Positions 27,139 through 35,669 are shown, numbered from the stretch's first letter. The stretch is 64,000 nt of DNA from Polaribacter sp. MED152 (GCF_000152945.2 NC_020830.1:2800501-2864500), one strand, 5' to 3'. Program-made: numbers and translations. Notes: generated from the letters alone by a model not told the origin.

Positions 27139-28563
27139 ATGTCTCAATTTATCAGTGTTTTTGATATGCTAAAGATTGGTGTTGGCCCATCAAGTTCTCA
27201 TACATTAGGCCCTTGGAGAGCAGCACAAACTTGGATTCAAAAAGTAAAAGAAAATAAACAATTCGATCTTTTTGATGAGCTGAAAGTAGATTTATATGGT
27301 TCACTTTCATTAACAGGTAAAGGCCATGCAACAGACTTGGCCATTCTTCTCGGTTTAAGTGAAGCAGACCCAGAGTATATACCTATAGAAGATGTTTTTA
27401 TTATTGTAGAAAGAATAAATACACAAGAAGAAATTCTTTTTAAAGGTGGCAAGCGCATTACGTTTCCTAAAAACTCCATAAAATTTAATAGAGAATTTTT
27501 ACCCTTTCATGCCAATGGAATGACTTTTAGAGGATTTGCAAATGGTAAAGAAATTTCTACAGAAACCTATTATTCTATTGGAGGTGGATTTATTGTACAA
27601 GAAAATGACAATCTTGAAGATGAAATAGAAATCAACAAAAAGAACTTTCCTTATCCTGTAAATAGAGCAATACAATTAGAAGAATATTGTGAAAGAGATA
27701 ATATCCATATTTCAGATGTAGTTTTAAAGAATGAATTAGAGTTAAAATCGGCCAAAGAAATAGATTTTGAATTAAATCGTATTTGGGAAACGATGTTAGA
27801 ATGTATGTACATTGGTTGTCATACAGAAGGAAGATTACCAGGAGGACTTAATGTGAAAAGACGTGCTTTTGACACGCATCAAAAATTAATAAAGGAAGCG
27901 AAATATTCGAATCCTACAGAATGGATTGCAGCCATTAGAGGTTCTGAAGTTAAATTTAGAGAAATTTTAAAATGGGTTAGCTGCTTTGCCTTATCTGTAA
28001 ATGAGGTAAATGCATCTTTAGGTCGCGTAGTAACTGCACCAACTAATGGTAGTGCAGGTGTTATTCCAGCTGTACTGATGTATTATTTAGTTATCGAAAA
28101 TCACACAGCCGATTTTGAACATATTAAAAAATTCTTATTAGTTGCAGGAGAAATAGGAAGTATCTTTAAAAAGAACGCAACAATATCTGCAGCAATGGGT
28201 GGTTGCCAAGCAGAAATTGGAGTTTCATCTGCAATGGCTGCAGCAGCTCTAACTGAGTTGTTAGGAGGAACCCCAGCACAATGTTTATCAGCAGCAGAAA
28301 TTGCAATGGAGCATCATTTGGGTTTAACTTGCGATCCTATAGCTGGTTTAGTGCAAGTGCCATGTATAGAAAGAAATTCTATGGGTGCAATAAAAGCTAT
28401 TCACGCTGCAGAAATTGCTTTAGAAACAGATCCTAAAGATTCATTGGTTCATTTAGATAAGGTAATAGACACCATGTGGGAAACTGCAAAAGACATGAAT
28501 AAAAACTACAAAGAAACCTCAGAAGGAGGTTTAGCTGTTACAGTAAGAATGGCAGATTGTTAA
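27139..28563 (+). CDS. sdaA: L-serine ammonia-lyase, iron-sulfur dependent, single chain
   Basis: About 474 residues from the ATG at 27139. An in-frame ATG at 27094 falls inside the preceding terminator and adds residues foreign to the family, which begins near SVFDMLKIGVGPSSSHT. The beta domain (1-~150, GPSSSHTLGPW) and the alpha domain are fused, as in E. coli SdaA. The three Cys of the [4Fe-4S] cluster are seen in GGCQAEIG, LTCDP and VPCIERN. It deaminates L-serine to pyruvate. Together with serA and gcvP in the same window it covers serine synthesis and breakdown. Confidence 0.95.
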   Translation: MSQFISVFDMLKIGVGPSSSHTLGPWRAAQTWIQKVKENKQFDLFDELKVDLYGSLSLTGKGHATDLAILLGLSEADPEYIPIEDVFIIVERINTQEEILFKGGKRITFPKNSIKFNREFLPFHANGMTFRGFANGKEISTETYYSIGGGFIVQENDNLEDEIEINKKNFPYPVNRAIQLEEYCERDNIHISDVVLKNELELKSAKEIDFELNRIWETMLECMYIGCHTEGRLPGGLNVKRRAFDTHQKLIKEAKYSNPTEWIAAIRGSEVKFREILKWVSCFALSVNEVNASLGRVVTAPTNGSAGVIPAVLMYYLVIENHTADFEHIKKFLLVAGEIGSIFKKNATISAAMGGCQAEIGVSSAMAAAALTELLGGTPAQCLSAAEIAMEHHLGLTCDPIAGLVQVPCIERNSMGAIKAIHAAEIALETDPKDSLVHLDKVIDTMWETAKDMNKNYKETSEGGLAVTVRMADC

Positions 28564-28590
28564 ATACGATTTATTTTTAATCTTATTTTT

Positions 28591-28628
28591 AAAAAAAAGC
28601 CCAAAAACTTTGTGAAGTTTTTGGGCTT
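28591..28628 (-). terminator. terminator between sdaA and proteorhodopsin
   Basis: A perfect 14-bp stem AAGCCCAAAAACTT (28597-28610) / AAGTTTTTGGGCTT (28615-28628). The long A-run sits on the left, giving a T-run only on the minus strand, so it primarily serves the rhodopsin gene; for sdaA it is just a strong hairpin. Confidence 0.88.
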
Positions 28629-28668
28629 ATAAATAATATTGTTTTTAATTTATTCGGATAACAAACTA

Positions 28669-29400
28669 TTATTTCTTTATTTCGTCTGAACTTTGAACAG
28701 CTAAATTATAAATAACCAATCCAAAACCAATTTTGTTAATGGCATCTCCAATATTGTAAATAACATCTAAGTTCCATCCTCCAAAAATACTTTCGTACCA
28801 ACCTGGAGTTCCAGCCATATATCCAATTGGGTAAATTGCCCAACCAACTAAAACGAACCAACATAGAGTTTTGTGCGCTTTTAATACAGAACCACCAGCA
28901 GCTACTGCTAATTTTTTAGCTTTACCTAACCAAATATCATAAACAATTACAAAATATGCAATACCAGAAACTAATCCCCAGAACCAAGCTTGCTCTCTAA
29001 ATAGTACTTCTCCCATATATCCAGTAACTAACATTACTACAGATAAAAAGATTAATCGCCACATTAAAGACTTCTTTGCCCCTGCAACTTTTAATATTAA
29101 AAAGAACTCAACACACATTAATGGTACTGTTAAAACCCAGTCAACATATCTAAAGAATGTTGGTGATTCTGCGTTTGCAGCCCAATAATCTCTCATATAC
29201 CAATAGTGCACTGCTGCAATAAAAGTAATTAAACCAGACACTAAAATTGATGTCCTCCATTTTTTATCAAAACTACTCATTGATAAAAAGAAAAATACTG
29301 AAGCAGCCATCATTGCCATGCAGCCTACAAAGAATGTAAAACCTACATAATCATCTGGTGCCATTTTTGCTACAGCTAAAAAATTTGTAATTAAACTCAT
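28669..29400 (-). CDS. proteorhodopsin, light-driven proton pump
   Basis: A 243-residue seven-helix microbial rhodopsin. The helix C segment RYVDWVLTVPL has proton acceptor Asp87, Thr91 and donor Glu98 (DTE pattern of proton pumps, not the NDQ pattern of sodium pumps). His65, partner of the acceptor in proteorhodopsins, is in AVHYWYMR. Retinal-binding Lys223 is in AINKIGFG. The spectral tuning position (105 in the reference numbering) is Met95, the residue common in green-absorbing flavobacterial proteins. It exports protons across the inner membrane in light. It is divergent from blh, which supplies retinal. Confidence 0.97.
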   Translation of the reverse strand: MSLITNFLAVAKMAPDDYVGFTFFVGCMAMMAASVFFFLSMSSFDKKWRTSILVSGLITFIAAVHYWYMRDYWAANAESPTFFRYVDWVLTVPLMCVEFFLILKVAGAKKSLMWRLIFLSVVMLVTGYMGEVLFREQAWFWGLVSGIAYFVIVYDIWLGKAKKLAVAAGGSVLKAHKTLCWFVLVGWAIYPIGYMAGTPGWYESIFGGWNLDVIYNIGDAINKIGFGLVIYNLAVQSSDEIKK

Positions 29401-29432
29401 GATATAATAAATTAAGTTAGTAAATAATGTTT

Positions 29433-29451
29433 AGCTTTTTTACTAAAAGCT
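29433..29451 (-). other. small hairpin in the rhodopsin leader
   Basis: The inverted repeat AGCTTTT / AAAAGCT with a five-base loop lies between the candidate -7 box and the rhodopsin ATG, so it would be in the 5' leader. It is AT-rich and could be chance. Confidence 0.3.
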
Positions 29452-29455
29452 TAAA

Positions 29456-29463
29456 CAAAAATA
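29456..29463 (-). promoter_or_regulatory. candidate -7 box (TATTTTTG) for proteorhodopsin
   Basis: On the minus strand TATTTTTG fits TAnnTTTG, 55 bp before the rhodopsin ATG. No clear -33 TTTG. Confidence 0.4.
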
Positions 29464-29476
29464 CAAAATAAAATAA

Positions 29477-29484
29477 TACATTTG
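29477..29484 (+). promoter_or_regulatory. candidate -7 box (TACATTTG) for blh
   Basis: TACATTTG fits TAnnTTTG and is followed by TAAA and the blh ATG at 29489, so the transcript would be nearly leaderless. A second in-frame ATG at 29495 could be the used start. Confidence 0.4.
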
Positions 29485-29488
29485 TAAA

Positions 29489-30373
29489 ATGGATATGGAT
29501 ATTTTAAAAAATTATCAAAATTTTAAGATTTATTTTACATTTTTCTTGATTTGGGTTAGTATCCAATTTGGTGACCTTGTGGAGGATTATATTGGTTATG
29601 TATTAGTAATATCAATAGGAATTCTTCACGGAGCAAATGATTTATTGATCTTATCAATTAGACAAAAAGTTAAAATTCTTGATAAGAAAAATTTAATAAC
29701 CTATTTGGGTATTGTCTTTATTTGTTTTCTACTCTTTTATATTCAGCCATTTTTTTCAATTTGTCTTTTTATTTTAATTAGTTCTTATCATTTTGGGGAA
29801 GAACATTTTAGCAGAAATATTAGTGTAAATTGGTGGTTTGATACATTTTTTTATACAACGTACGGAATCCTTCTTTTTGCAATACTTTTTACATTTGCTT
29901 TAGACAATGTTAAAGAGATCATGGTTGAGTTAACAGGTAATTATTTTAACAATAATGAAGTAACTATCACATTAATTACAAGCGGAGTTTTGTTTTTATT
30001 ATTAAATGTATTTTTAATAATAAAGAAGAAGATAAATTTATCAAATTTTTTAAAGGAGCTTTTTTACCTTGCTTTAATAGCGGTAGTATTTAATACGTCT
30101 TCTTTAATTTTAGGATTTGCAATTTATTTTATTTTGTGGCATTCTATTCCTTCAATTTTAGGACAAATTGAATTTATTTCTGGAGATTTTAACAAAAAAA
30201 ATATATTATTTTACTTAAAAAAAGGAGCTATATTTTGGGGTTTTAGTATCCTTGGTCTTTTACTTTTGTATGTTATTTTTATAGATGTAAAAATACTAAA
30301 TTCGCTTATTTTTATGATACTTTTTGCAGTAACAGCCCCTCATATTTGGGTTATGAATAAGATGAAAAATTAA
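29489..30373 (+). CDS. blh: beta-carotene 15,15'-dioxygenase, Brp/Blh family
   Basis: A 294-residue multi-pass membrane protein. Conserved His residues that bind iron in the family are visible at His47 (GILHGANDL), His101 and His106 (SYHFGEEHF), His218 (LWHSIPS) and His285 (TAPHIWV). It cleaves beta-carotene into two retinal molecules, the chromophore of the neighbouring rhodopsin. Carotenoid synthesis genes are not in the window. Its stop codon overlaps that of the convergent yaaA by four bases and no terminator separates them. Confidence 0.95.
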   Translation: MDMDILKNYQNFKIYFTFFLIWVSIQFGDLVEDYIGYVLVISIGILHGANDLLILSIRQKVKILDKKNLITYLGIVFICFLLFYIQPFFSICLFILISSYHFGEEHFSRNISVNWWFDTFFYTTYGILLFAILFTFALDNVKEIMVELTGNYFNNNEVTITLITSGVLFLLLNVFLIIKKKINLSNFLKELFYLALIAVVFNTSSLILGFAIYFILWHSIPSILGQIEFISGDFNKKNILFYLKKGAIFWGFSILGLLLLYVIFIDVKILNSLIFMILFAVTAPHIWVMNKMKN

Positions 30374-31128
30374 CGGGTAAACACAATTTCATGCTCTGAT
30401 GACATCGTTTCAGAAAAACGATAATTCTCTACATCAAAGTTTTTAAGTTCTTCTATCGTTTTAACATTATGGTCTATAATATAGCGTACCATTAAGCCTC
30501 TTGCTTTCTTAGCATAAGTCATGATCGTTTTATATTGCCCATTTTTAAAATCTTTAAAAACAGGAGTAACCATTGGTACTTTCAATACCTTTTTAGGAAT
30601 CACTTTAAAGTATTCTGAGCTCGCTAAGTTTATTAGTAATTCATCATCTTGCAACTCTTCATTTAATGCTTTTGCTAAAGTGTCATCCCAAAACTTATAA
30701 AGATTGTCTTTTCTACTTACTTTTAATTTTGTTCCCATTTCTAAACGATAAGGCTGAATTAAATCTAAAGGTTTTAATAAGCCATATAATCCAGACAAGA
30801 TTCTTAAATTCTCTTGTAAAAGTGGTAATTTTTCTTCTGGTAAAGTGGTTACATCAATTCCTTGAAAAACAGCACCAGTAAACGCATAAATTGCTTGTTT
30901 TGCATTATCTGTAGTAAATGGCGTTTGCCATTCTTGATTTCTCTCATAATTTAAAGAAGCTAAATCATTAGAAATAGACATTAAACTAGAAAGTTTGTTT
31001 TTAGATAATGTTTTTAGTTTTTTATTCAACTTTTCAGACTGCTCTAAAAATTGTGGTTGTGTGTGTAAACTAGTTTCAACTTTACTCTCAAAATCCAAAG
31101 ATTTTGCTGGCGATATTATAATTTTCAT
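30370..31128 (-). CDS. yaaA: peroxide stress protein YaaA
   Basis: A 252-residue member of the YaaA (DUF328) family, starting MKIIISPAKSLDFES and containing ALYAFTG-like IYAFTGAVFQGID and LSGLYGLLKPLDLIQPYRLEMG. E. coli YaaA limits free iron and DNA damage during hydrogen peroxide stress; that role is assumed by family. Convergent and overlapping by four bases with blh. Confidence 0.95.
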   Translation of the reverse strand: MKIIISPAKSLDFESKVETSLHTQPQFLEQSEKLNKKLKTLSKNKLSSLMSISNDLASLNYERNQEWQTPFTTDNAKQAIYAFTGAVFQGIDVTTLPEEKLPLLQENLRILSGLYGLLKPLDLIQPYRLEMGTKLKVSRKDNLYKFWDDTLAKALNEELQDDELLINLASSEYFKVIPKKVLKVPMVTPVFKDFKNGQYKTIMTYAKKARGLMVRYIIDHNVKTIEELKNFDVENYRFSETMSSEHEIVFTR

Positions 31129-31274
31129 ATATAATTAGAATTAAATAGAAAGGGCTACTTTTATAAATGTAAAGATACAAACGCTTCAAAAAATAGTTGA
31201 TGATTATACTTGAATTATATTGATATTTGTATTGAAATAATTTATACGATTTAAGGTTAAATAGTTTTTTGTTA

Positions 31275-32390
31275 ATGAAAAAGATATATTTTAAATACAA
31301 AGAAAGCAAGTTTCATAAATACGTAAGAACACATAAAAAATATGCTCCTCTCTTATTTTTTATAGCTGGTTTTACATGGGATTCTTTAACCTTAGGAAGA
31401 ATAGACAGAATGTATGATTTGGTTGTACTTTCATCTCACATGGTTTTGCTAACACTCTCTCTTTACTTATATAACTTATCAGAAAACGAAAAACCTTTGC
31501 TGAAAATTCCGGCTAAATATGCTGTTTATTTGCCATTGGCTATTCAGTTTTTTTTAGGAGGATTATCTAGTGCTTACGTAATTTATTTTGCCAGAAGTGT
31601 TTCTTTATCTAAAACTGCTGTATTCTTCTTTTTATTACTACTCTTATTTATTGCGAATGAATTTTTAAGAAAAAGAATATCGAATAAGTATTTACAATTT
31701 GGATTTTACTTTTTCGTAAATTTTATATTTCTAAGCTGTTTTATACCCATTATTTTAAAAAAAATGAATTCTGAAATATTTTATTTATCAGGATTTATAA
31801 GTTTAATTTTTACACTAGTTTTAGTGTATTTGGTTTACAAATCAAGTCAAACTGCAAGAGTAGAAATAGTAAGATATAAAATGATAACGCTCATTTTAAG
31901 TATTTACTTTTTAATTAATGCCTGTTATTATTTTAAATTAATTCCACCTGTGCCATTGGCATTAGATAAAGGACTAATTGCTTATGATATAAAGATTAAA
32001 AACGATAAATATTTGGTGACTTATGAAATAGACGATTGGCTCTATTTTTGGAGAGATCATAAAACCGATTTTAATAAATCTAAAAGAGAGCCTGTTTATG
32101 TTTTTACATCAGTTTTTGCACCAACAGATTTAGAGAAAAAAATATTTCATAGATGGATGTGGTTTAATAAAACTGCAGATGATTGGCAAGTGATGGATGA
32201 AATTGGTTTTAATATTACAGGGGGCAGAGACAATGGGTATAGAGGTTACAGTTATAAAAATAATGTTCTAGATGGTAAGTGGAAAGTAGAGGTGGTTACT
32301 GAGGGAAATCTGGTATTAGGTGTTGTAGATTTTAATATTAATCTTCAAAAAAATAATGATAACTCTAAATTAGTGACTAAAGAGTTTTAA
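31275..32390 (+). CDS. membrane protein with C-terminal DUF2914 domain
   Basis: About 371 residues from the ATG at 31275; a TTG two codons earlier is less likely. Residues about 25-225 hold six to seven hydrophobic helices. The C-terminal ~130 residues are soluble and fit DUF2914: IFHRWMWFN, then GGRDNGYRGYSYK and GKWKVEVVTEGNLVLG. Function unknown; the domain is probably outside the membrane. Single-gene unit upstream of arsR, 64 bp away. Confidence 0.7.
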   Translation: MKKIYFKYKESKFHKYVRTHKKYAPLLFFIAGFTWDSLTLGRIDRMYDLVVLSSHMVLLTLSLYLYNLSENEKPLLKIPAKYAVYLPLAIQFFLGGLSSAYVIYFARSVSLSKTAVFFFLLLLLFIANEFLRKRISNKYLQFGFYFFVNFIFLSCFIPIILKKMNSEIFYLSGFISLIFTLVLVYLVYKSSQTARVEIVRYKMITLILSIYFLINACYYFKLIPPVPLALDKGLIAYDIKIKNDKYLVTYEIDDWLYFWRDHKTDFNKSKREPVYVFTSVFAPTDLEKKIFHRWMWFNKTADDWQVMDEIGFNITGGRDNGYRGYSYKNNVLDGKWKVEVVTEGNLVLGVVDFNINLQKNNDNSKLVTKEF

Positions 32391-32432
32391 AAAATAGAGG
32401 TGAAATTTATCATTTTAAATTAATTAATCGTA

Positions 32433-32444
32433 ATATTGCAATAT
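32433..32444. promoter_or_regulatory. ArsR operator palindrome
   Basis: The perfect 12-bp palindrome ATATTGCAATAT, inside a longer AT-rich inverted repeat, lies 10 bp before the arsR ATG. Position and form suit autorepression by the ArsR/SmtB protein encoded next. Confidence 0.65.
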
Positions 32445-32454
32445 ATAAATAATC

Positions 32455-32781
32455 ATGGGTTTAACTAAGACAGAAATATTTACAGAACAGCAAAATAGAA
32501 TTGCTACAATAGCTAAAGTATTAGGTCATCCTGCAAGAATAGCCATTTTAGAATTTTTAATAAAATTAGAAAGTTGTGTTTGTGGAGACCTTGTAAAAGA
32601 TATTGGTTTAGCACAACCAACAATTTCGCAACACCTAAAAGAACTTAAAAAAGTAGGATTAATTAAAGGTACTATAGAAGGTACCAGCGTTTGCTATTGT
32701 ATTCATGAGGAAAACTGGGAAGAAATTAGTGTTTTATTAGGCGCATTTTTAAATAAAAAATCAAAAGGCACTTGCTGCTAA
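32455..32781 (+). CDS. arsR: ArsR/SmtB family transcriptional repressor
   Basis: A 108-residue winged-helix protein: AKVLGHPARIAILEFL, then recognition helix QPTISQHLKELKKVGLI. The alpha-3 segment ESCVCGDL carries Cys41 and Cys43, the arsenic(III)-binding CVC type, and the tail ends in Cys107-Cys108, a possible third ligand. Binding of arsenite should release it from the palindrome just upstream. First gene of a three-gene operon. Confidence 0.9.
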   Translation: MGLTKTEIFTEQQNRIATIAKVLGHPARIAILEFLIKLESCVCGDLVKDIGLAQPTISQHLKELKKVGLIKGTIEGTSVCYCIHEENWEEISVLLGAFLNKKSKGTCC

Positions 32782-32799
32782 CCAATCAAATTATAAAAA

Positions 32800-33405
32800 A
32801 TGAATGCTCAAATTGAAAATGTAATCCAAAACCTAAATACTGATACCTTATCATCAGAAAGAAAAGCCGTTTTACAACCTCTAATTGATTTTATATCAGA
32901 AAAGAAATCAGAGAACAAACCAATTCGAATCAATTTTATTTGTACTCACAATTCTAGACGAAGTCATTTAGGGCAAATCTGGGCACAAACTATGGCAAAC
33001 TATTTTACTATAGATAATGTTACTACATATTCAGGAGGAACAGAAACTACTGCCATGTTTCCAAAAGTGGGTGAAACTTTAGTAAATCAAGGATTTAAGT
33101 TGCAGAAATTGTCTGAAACAGAAAATCCTGTGTACGCTATTCAGTTTGATGATAATTCACATCCTGTAATTGCTTTTTCTAAAAAGTATAGTGATGATTT
33201 TAATCCTTCATCTGAGTTTGCAGCAATTATGACTTGTTCACATGCAGATGGAAATTGCCCATTTATTGCTGGTGCAGAAAAGAGAATTCCTATTACTTAT
33301 GAAGATCCGAAATTGTTTGACAATACAGATCAACAGGATGAAAAATATGCTGAAAGAAGTTTGCAAATAGCAACAGAAATGAAATACGTTTTTTCTAACA
33401 TTTAA
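32800..33405 (+). CDS. arsenate reductase-like low-molecular-weight phosphatase-fold protein
   Basis: A 201-residue protein with the CX5R phosphate loop CTHNSRRS (Cys48-Arg54). Two further Cys, 146 and 153 in MTCSHADGNCPF, correspond to the redox pair of thioredoxin-linked ArsC (Cys82/Cys89 in B. subtilis). About 40 extra N-terminal helical residues precede the fold. It probably reduces arsenate to arsenite with thioredoxin. 18 bp after arsR. Confidence 0.85.
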   Translation: MNAQIENVIQNLNTDTLSSERKAVLQPLIDFISEKKSENKPIRINFICTHNSRRSHLGQIWAQTMANYFTIDNVTTYSGGTETTAMFPKVGETLVNQGFKLQKLSETENPVYAIQFDDNSHPVIAFSKKYSDDFNPSSEFAAIMTCSHADGNCPFIAGAEKRIPITYEDPKLFDNTDQQDEKYAERSLQIATEMKYVFSNI

Positions 33406-33416
33406 AATATTTTGTC

Positions 33417-33884
33417 ATGAAATTATCAGAAATAAAAACACATTTAAAACAATTAAAAACTATTGGTTTTCAATTACCAAATGGTGAATTGGTAGCTCCT
33501 CATTTCCACGTAACCGAAGTTGGTAGAGTTAAAAAAGACTTTATAGATTGTGGAGGAAAAGTAAGAAGCGAAGCTGTAATTAATTTTCAATTATGGGAAG
33601 AGCGAGATTATGATCATAGGTTACACCCAGATAAATTATTAAATATTATCGAACTCTCTGAAAAGATTTTTGAATTTGATGATTTGGAAATTGAAGTAGA
33701 ATATCAAGGTAAAGATACTATTGGCAAATATAATTTAGATTTTGATGGGACTAACTTTTTACTAACTTCTAAATTAACGGCTTGTTTAGCATTAGATGCC
33801 TGTGGTATTCCTGCAGAAAAGCCAAGAATTAAAATATCTGATTTGCAGAACAATTCCTGTGCTCCAGGTTCTGGTTGTTGTTAA
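33417..33884 (+). CDS. DUF6428 family protein with Cys-rich tail
   Basis: A 155-residue protein of a family regularly linked to ars genes in Bacteroidota. Recognisable parts are FQLPNGELVAPHFHVTEVG and FIDCGGKVR. It ends in CAPGSGCC, which could bind a soft metal or As(III). No enzyme motif. It follows the reductase by 11 bp. No arsenite permease (arsB/acr3) follows; the next gene is the convergent rluD. Confidence 0.75.
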   Translation: MKLSEIKTHLKQLKTIGFQLPNGELVAPHFHVTEVGRVKKDFIDCGGKVRSEAVINFQLWEERDYDHRLHPDKLLNIIELSEKIFEFDDLEIEVEYQGKDTIGKYNLDFDGTNFLLTSKLTACLALDACGIPAEKPRIKISDLQNNSCAPGSGCC

Positions 33885-33903
33885 GAAAATATACGTCAAA
33901 TAT

Positions 33904-33934
33904 AAAAATCCATTCTATTTTTAGAATGGATTTT
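33904..33934. terminator. bidirectional terminator after the ars-type operon
   Basis: AAAATCCATTCTA (33905-33917) pairs with TAGAATGGATTTT (33922-33934) over a four-base loop. It serves the ars-type operon and, on the other strand, rluD. Confidence 0.88.
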
Positions 33935-33955
33935 ATATTTATAACAAAAAGAAAA

Positions 33956-34993
33956 TTACTCAATTTCCTCTTTAGAATGTTCACTGTATGTTCTCCACTT
34001 TTCTAAACATTCACTAATATCATCAGGAATTTCAGAATTGAAACTCAAAAATTCTCCAGTTGTTGGGTGTGTAAAGCCCAATGTTTTTGCATGTAAGGCT
34101 TGCCTTGGTAAAACTTTAAAGCAGTTTTGAACAAATTGCTTGTATTTGGTGAACGTTGTACCTTTTAAAATTTCATCTCCTCCATATCTTTCATCATTAA
34201 ATAATGTATGACCAATATGCTTAAAATGCGCTCTAATTTGATGTGTTCTTCCAGTTTCTAACTTACATTGTACTAAAGTTACATAGGTTAAACGCTCCAA
34301 AACCTTAAAGTGAGTTACTGCATGCTTGCCAAAATCTCCATCAGGAAAAACAGCCATTTGCAAACGGTTTTTTAAGCTTCTGCCAATATTACCTTCAATT
34401 CTACCTTCATCTTCTTCAATATTTCCCCAAACTAAAGCGTAATACAAACGCTCTGTAGTTCTGTCAAAAAATTGTTTAGATAAATGAGCCATTGCAAATT
34501 CAGTTTTTGCAACAACTAATAACCCACTAGTATCTTTGTCTATTCTGTGCACCAAACCAGGTCTTTCATTAGAATTGGTTGGTAAATTTTCTATATGATG
34601 AATTAAACCATTTACTAGTGTTCCAGAATAATTTCCATGGCCTGGATGCACAACCATACCTGCAGGTTTATTGACTACAATTACAGCATCATCTTCATAA
34701 ATAATATCTAAGGGAATATCTTCTGCAACCAATAAGTTTTCTGCAGGAGGATAAGCCAAAACTACACGAACAACATCTTTTGGCTTCACCTTATGATTTG
34801 ATTTTACAGCAATATCATTCACCAAAACATTACCTGCTTTTGCAGCCTGTTGCACCTTATTACGAGTAGCATTTTCAATAAAATTCATTAAAAATTTATC
34901 TACTCTTAAAGGCTCTTGTCCATCTGCCGCAACAAATTTATAATGTTCGTATAAATCGTCGTTTTCTGATTCTAAATTTTGGTTTTCTTCCAA
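33956..34993 (-). CDS. rluD: RluA family 23S rRNA pseudouridine synthase
   Basis: A 345-residue protein. An S4 RNA-binding domain (about 28-90, LRVDKFLMNFIENATRNKVQ) precedes the catalytic domain with Asp152 in GLVHRIDKDTSGLLVVAKT and GRTHQIRAHF. It isomerises uridines in 23S rRNA; RluD is the best subgroup guess by length and the S4 domain. It lies 28 bp downstream of the PASTA gene on the same strand. Confidence 0.88.
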   Translation of the reverse strand: MEENQNLESENDDLYEHYKFVAADGQEPLRVDKFLMNFIENATRNKVQQAAKAGNVLVNDIAVKSNHKVKPKDVVRVVLAYPPAENLLVAEDIPLDIIYEDDAVIVVNKPAGMVVHPGHGNYSGTLVNGLIHHIENLPTNSNERPGLVHRIDKDTSGLLVVAKTEFAMAHLSKQFFDRTTERLYYALVWGNIEEDEGRIEGNIGRSLKNRLQMAVFPDGDFGKHAVTHFKVLERLTYVTLVQCKLETGRTHQIRAHFKHIGHTLFNDERYGGDEILKGTTFTKYKQFVQNCFKVLPRQALHAKTLGFTHPTTGEFLSFNSEIPDDISECLEKWRTYSEHSKEEIE

Positions 34994-35021
34994 ATCTCTT
35001 TTAATTATCTACCTTAATAAT

Positions 35022-35576
35022 CTATCTATTTCCATCACCTAAAACCAACTCAATTAGAGAGTTTTTTGGCAATTTATCATTCGGATTTATAATTTTACCA
35101 TTATGTCTTAATCCTCTAACCACATCTTTACCAATATCTTTTACGTAGGTGTATTCTGTACCTACAACAAAACCAATTGCTCGTAGTTCAGAAATTGCCT
35201 GTCTTTTGGTTCTTCCATTTAAATCAGGAATGGTAATATCTCTGTATTTAGAAGGATTTAACGTTAAGTATATTTTTCTGTTTTCTTTTACAAAATCACC
35301 TCCTGAAGGGCTTTGTTCAATTACCGATCTTTTTGGGTATTCTGGGTTATAACTTGCACTATCAATTACCTTGTAATCTAAATTTAGCTCGTTTAACTTT
35401 CTTTCAGCTTCACTAATTGTCATTTTATGCAAGTCTGGAACTTGAATTTTTTGATCGTGATTAGTCGTTACATTCAACCAAAATTTAAGGATAAAAAAAA
35501 GCAATACAAAACTAACGATAGCAATTGCTAATTGTTTAAAAAACGATTTACTTTTAAGAAACTGAAAAATACCCAT
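35022..35576 (-). CDS. membrane-anchored PASTA domain protein without kinase
   Basis: A 184-residue protein: short cytoplasmic N-terminus, one transmembrane helix (about 15-35, LAIAIVSFVLLFFILKFWL), then two PASTA domains (IQVPDLHKMTISEAERKL and ITIPDLNGRTKRQAISEL starts). PASTA domains bind peptidoglycan or muropeptides. Normally they are attached to Ser/Thr kinases or penicillin-binding proteins; here they stand alone. Divergent to ddl, which makes D-Ala-D-Ala, so a cell-wall role is plausible. Confidence 0.85.
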   Translation of the reverse strand: MGIFQFLKSKSFFKQLAIAIVSFVLLFFILKFWLNVTTNHDQKIQVPDLHKMTISEAERKLNELNLDYKVIDSASYNPEYPKRSVIEQSPSGGDFVKENRKIYLTLNPSKYRDITIPDLNGRTKRQAISELRAIGFVVGTEYTYVKDIGKDVVRGLRHNGKIINPNDKLPKNSLIELVLGDGNR

Positions 35577-35643
35577 AGAATGTTTTTTGATTGGTGCACA
35601 AATATATAAAATCTAAACGTTGCAGTTTCTATTTATATTTTGA

Positions 35644-35651
35644 TAAATTTG
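35644..35651 (+). promoter_or_regulatory. candidate ddl promoter
   Basis: TAAATTTG fits TAnnTTTG, with TTG at 35620-35622 about 21 bases upstream as a possible -33 element. The ddl ATG follows 18 bp later. Confidence 0.5.
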
Positions 35652-35669
35652 TTTAAATAATAGAATTTG

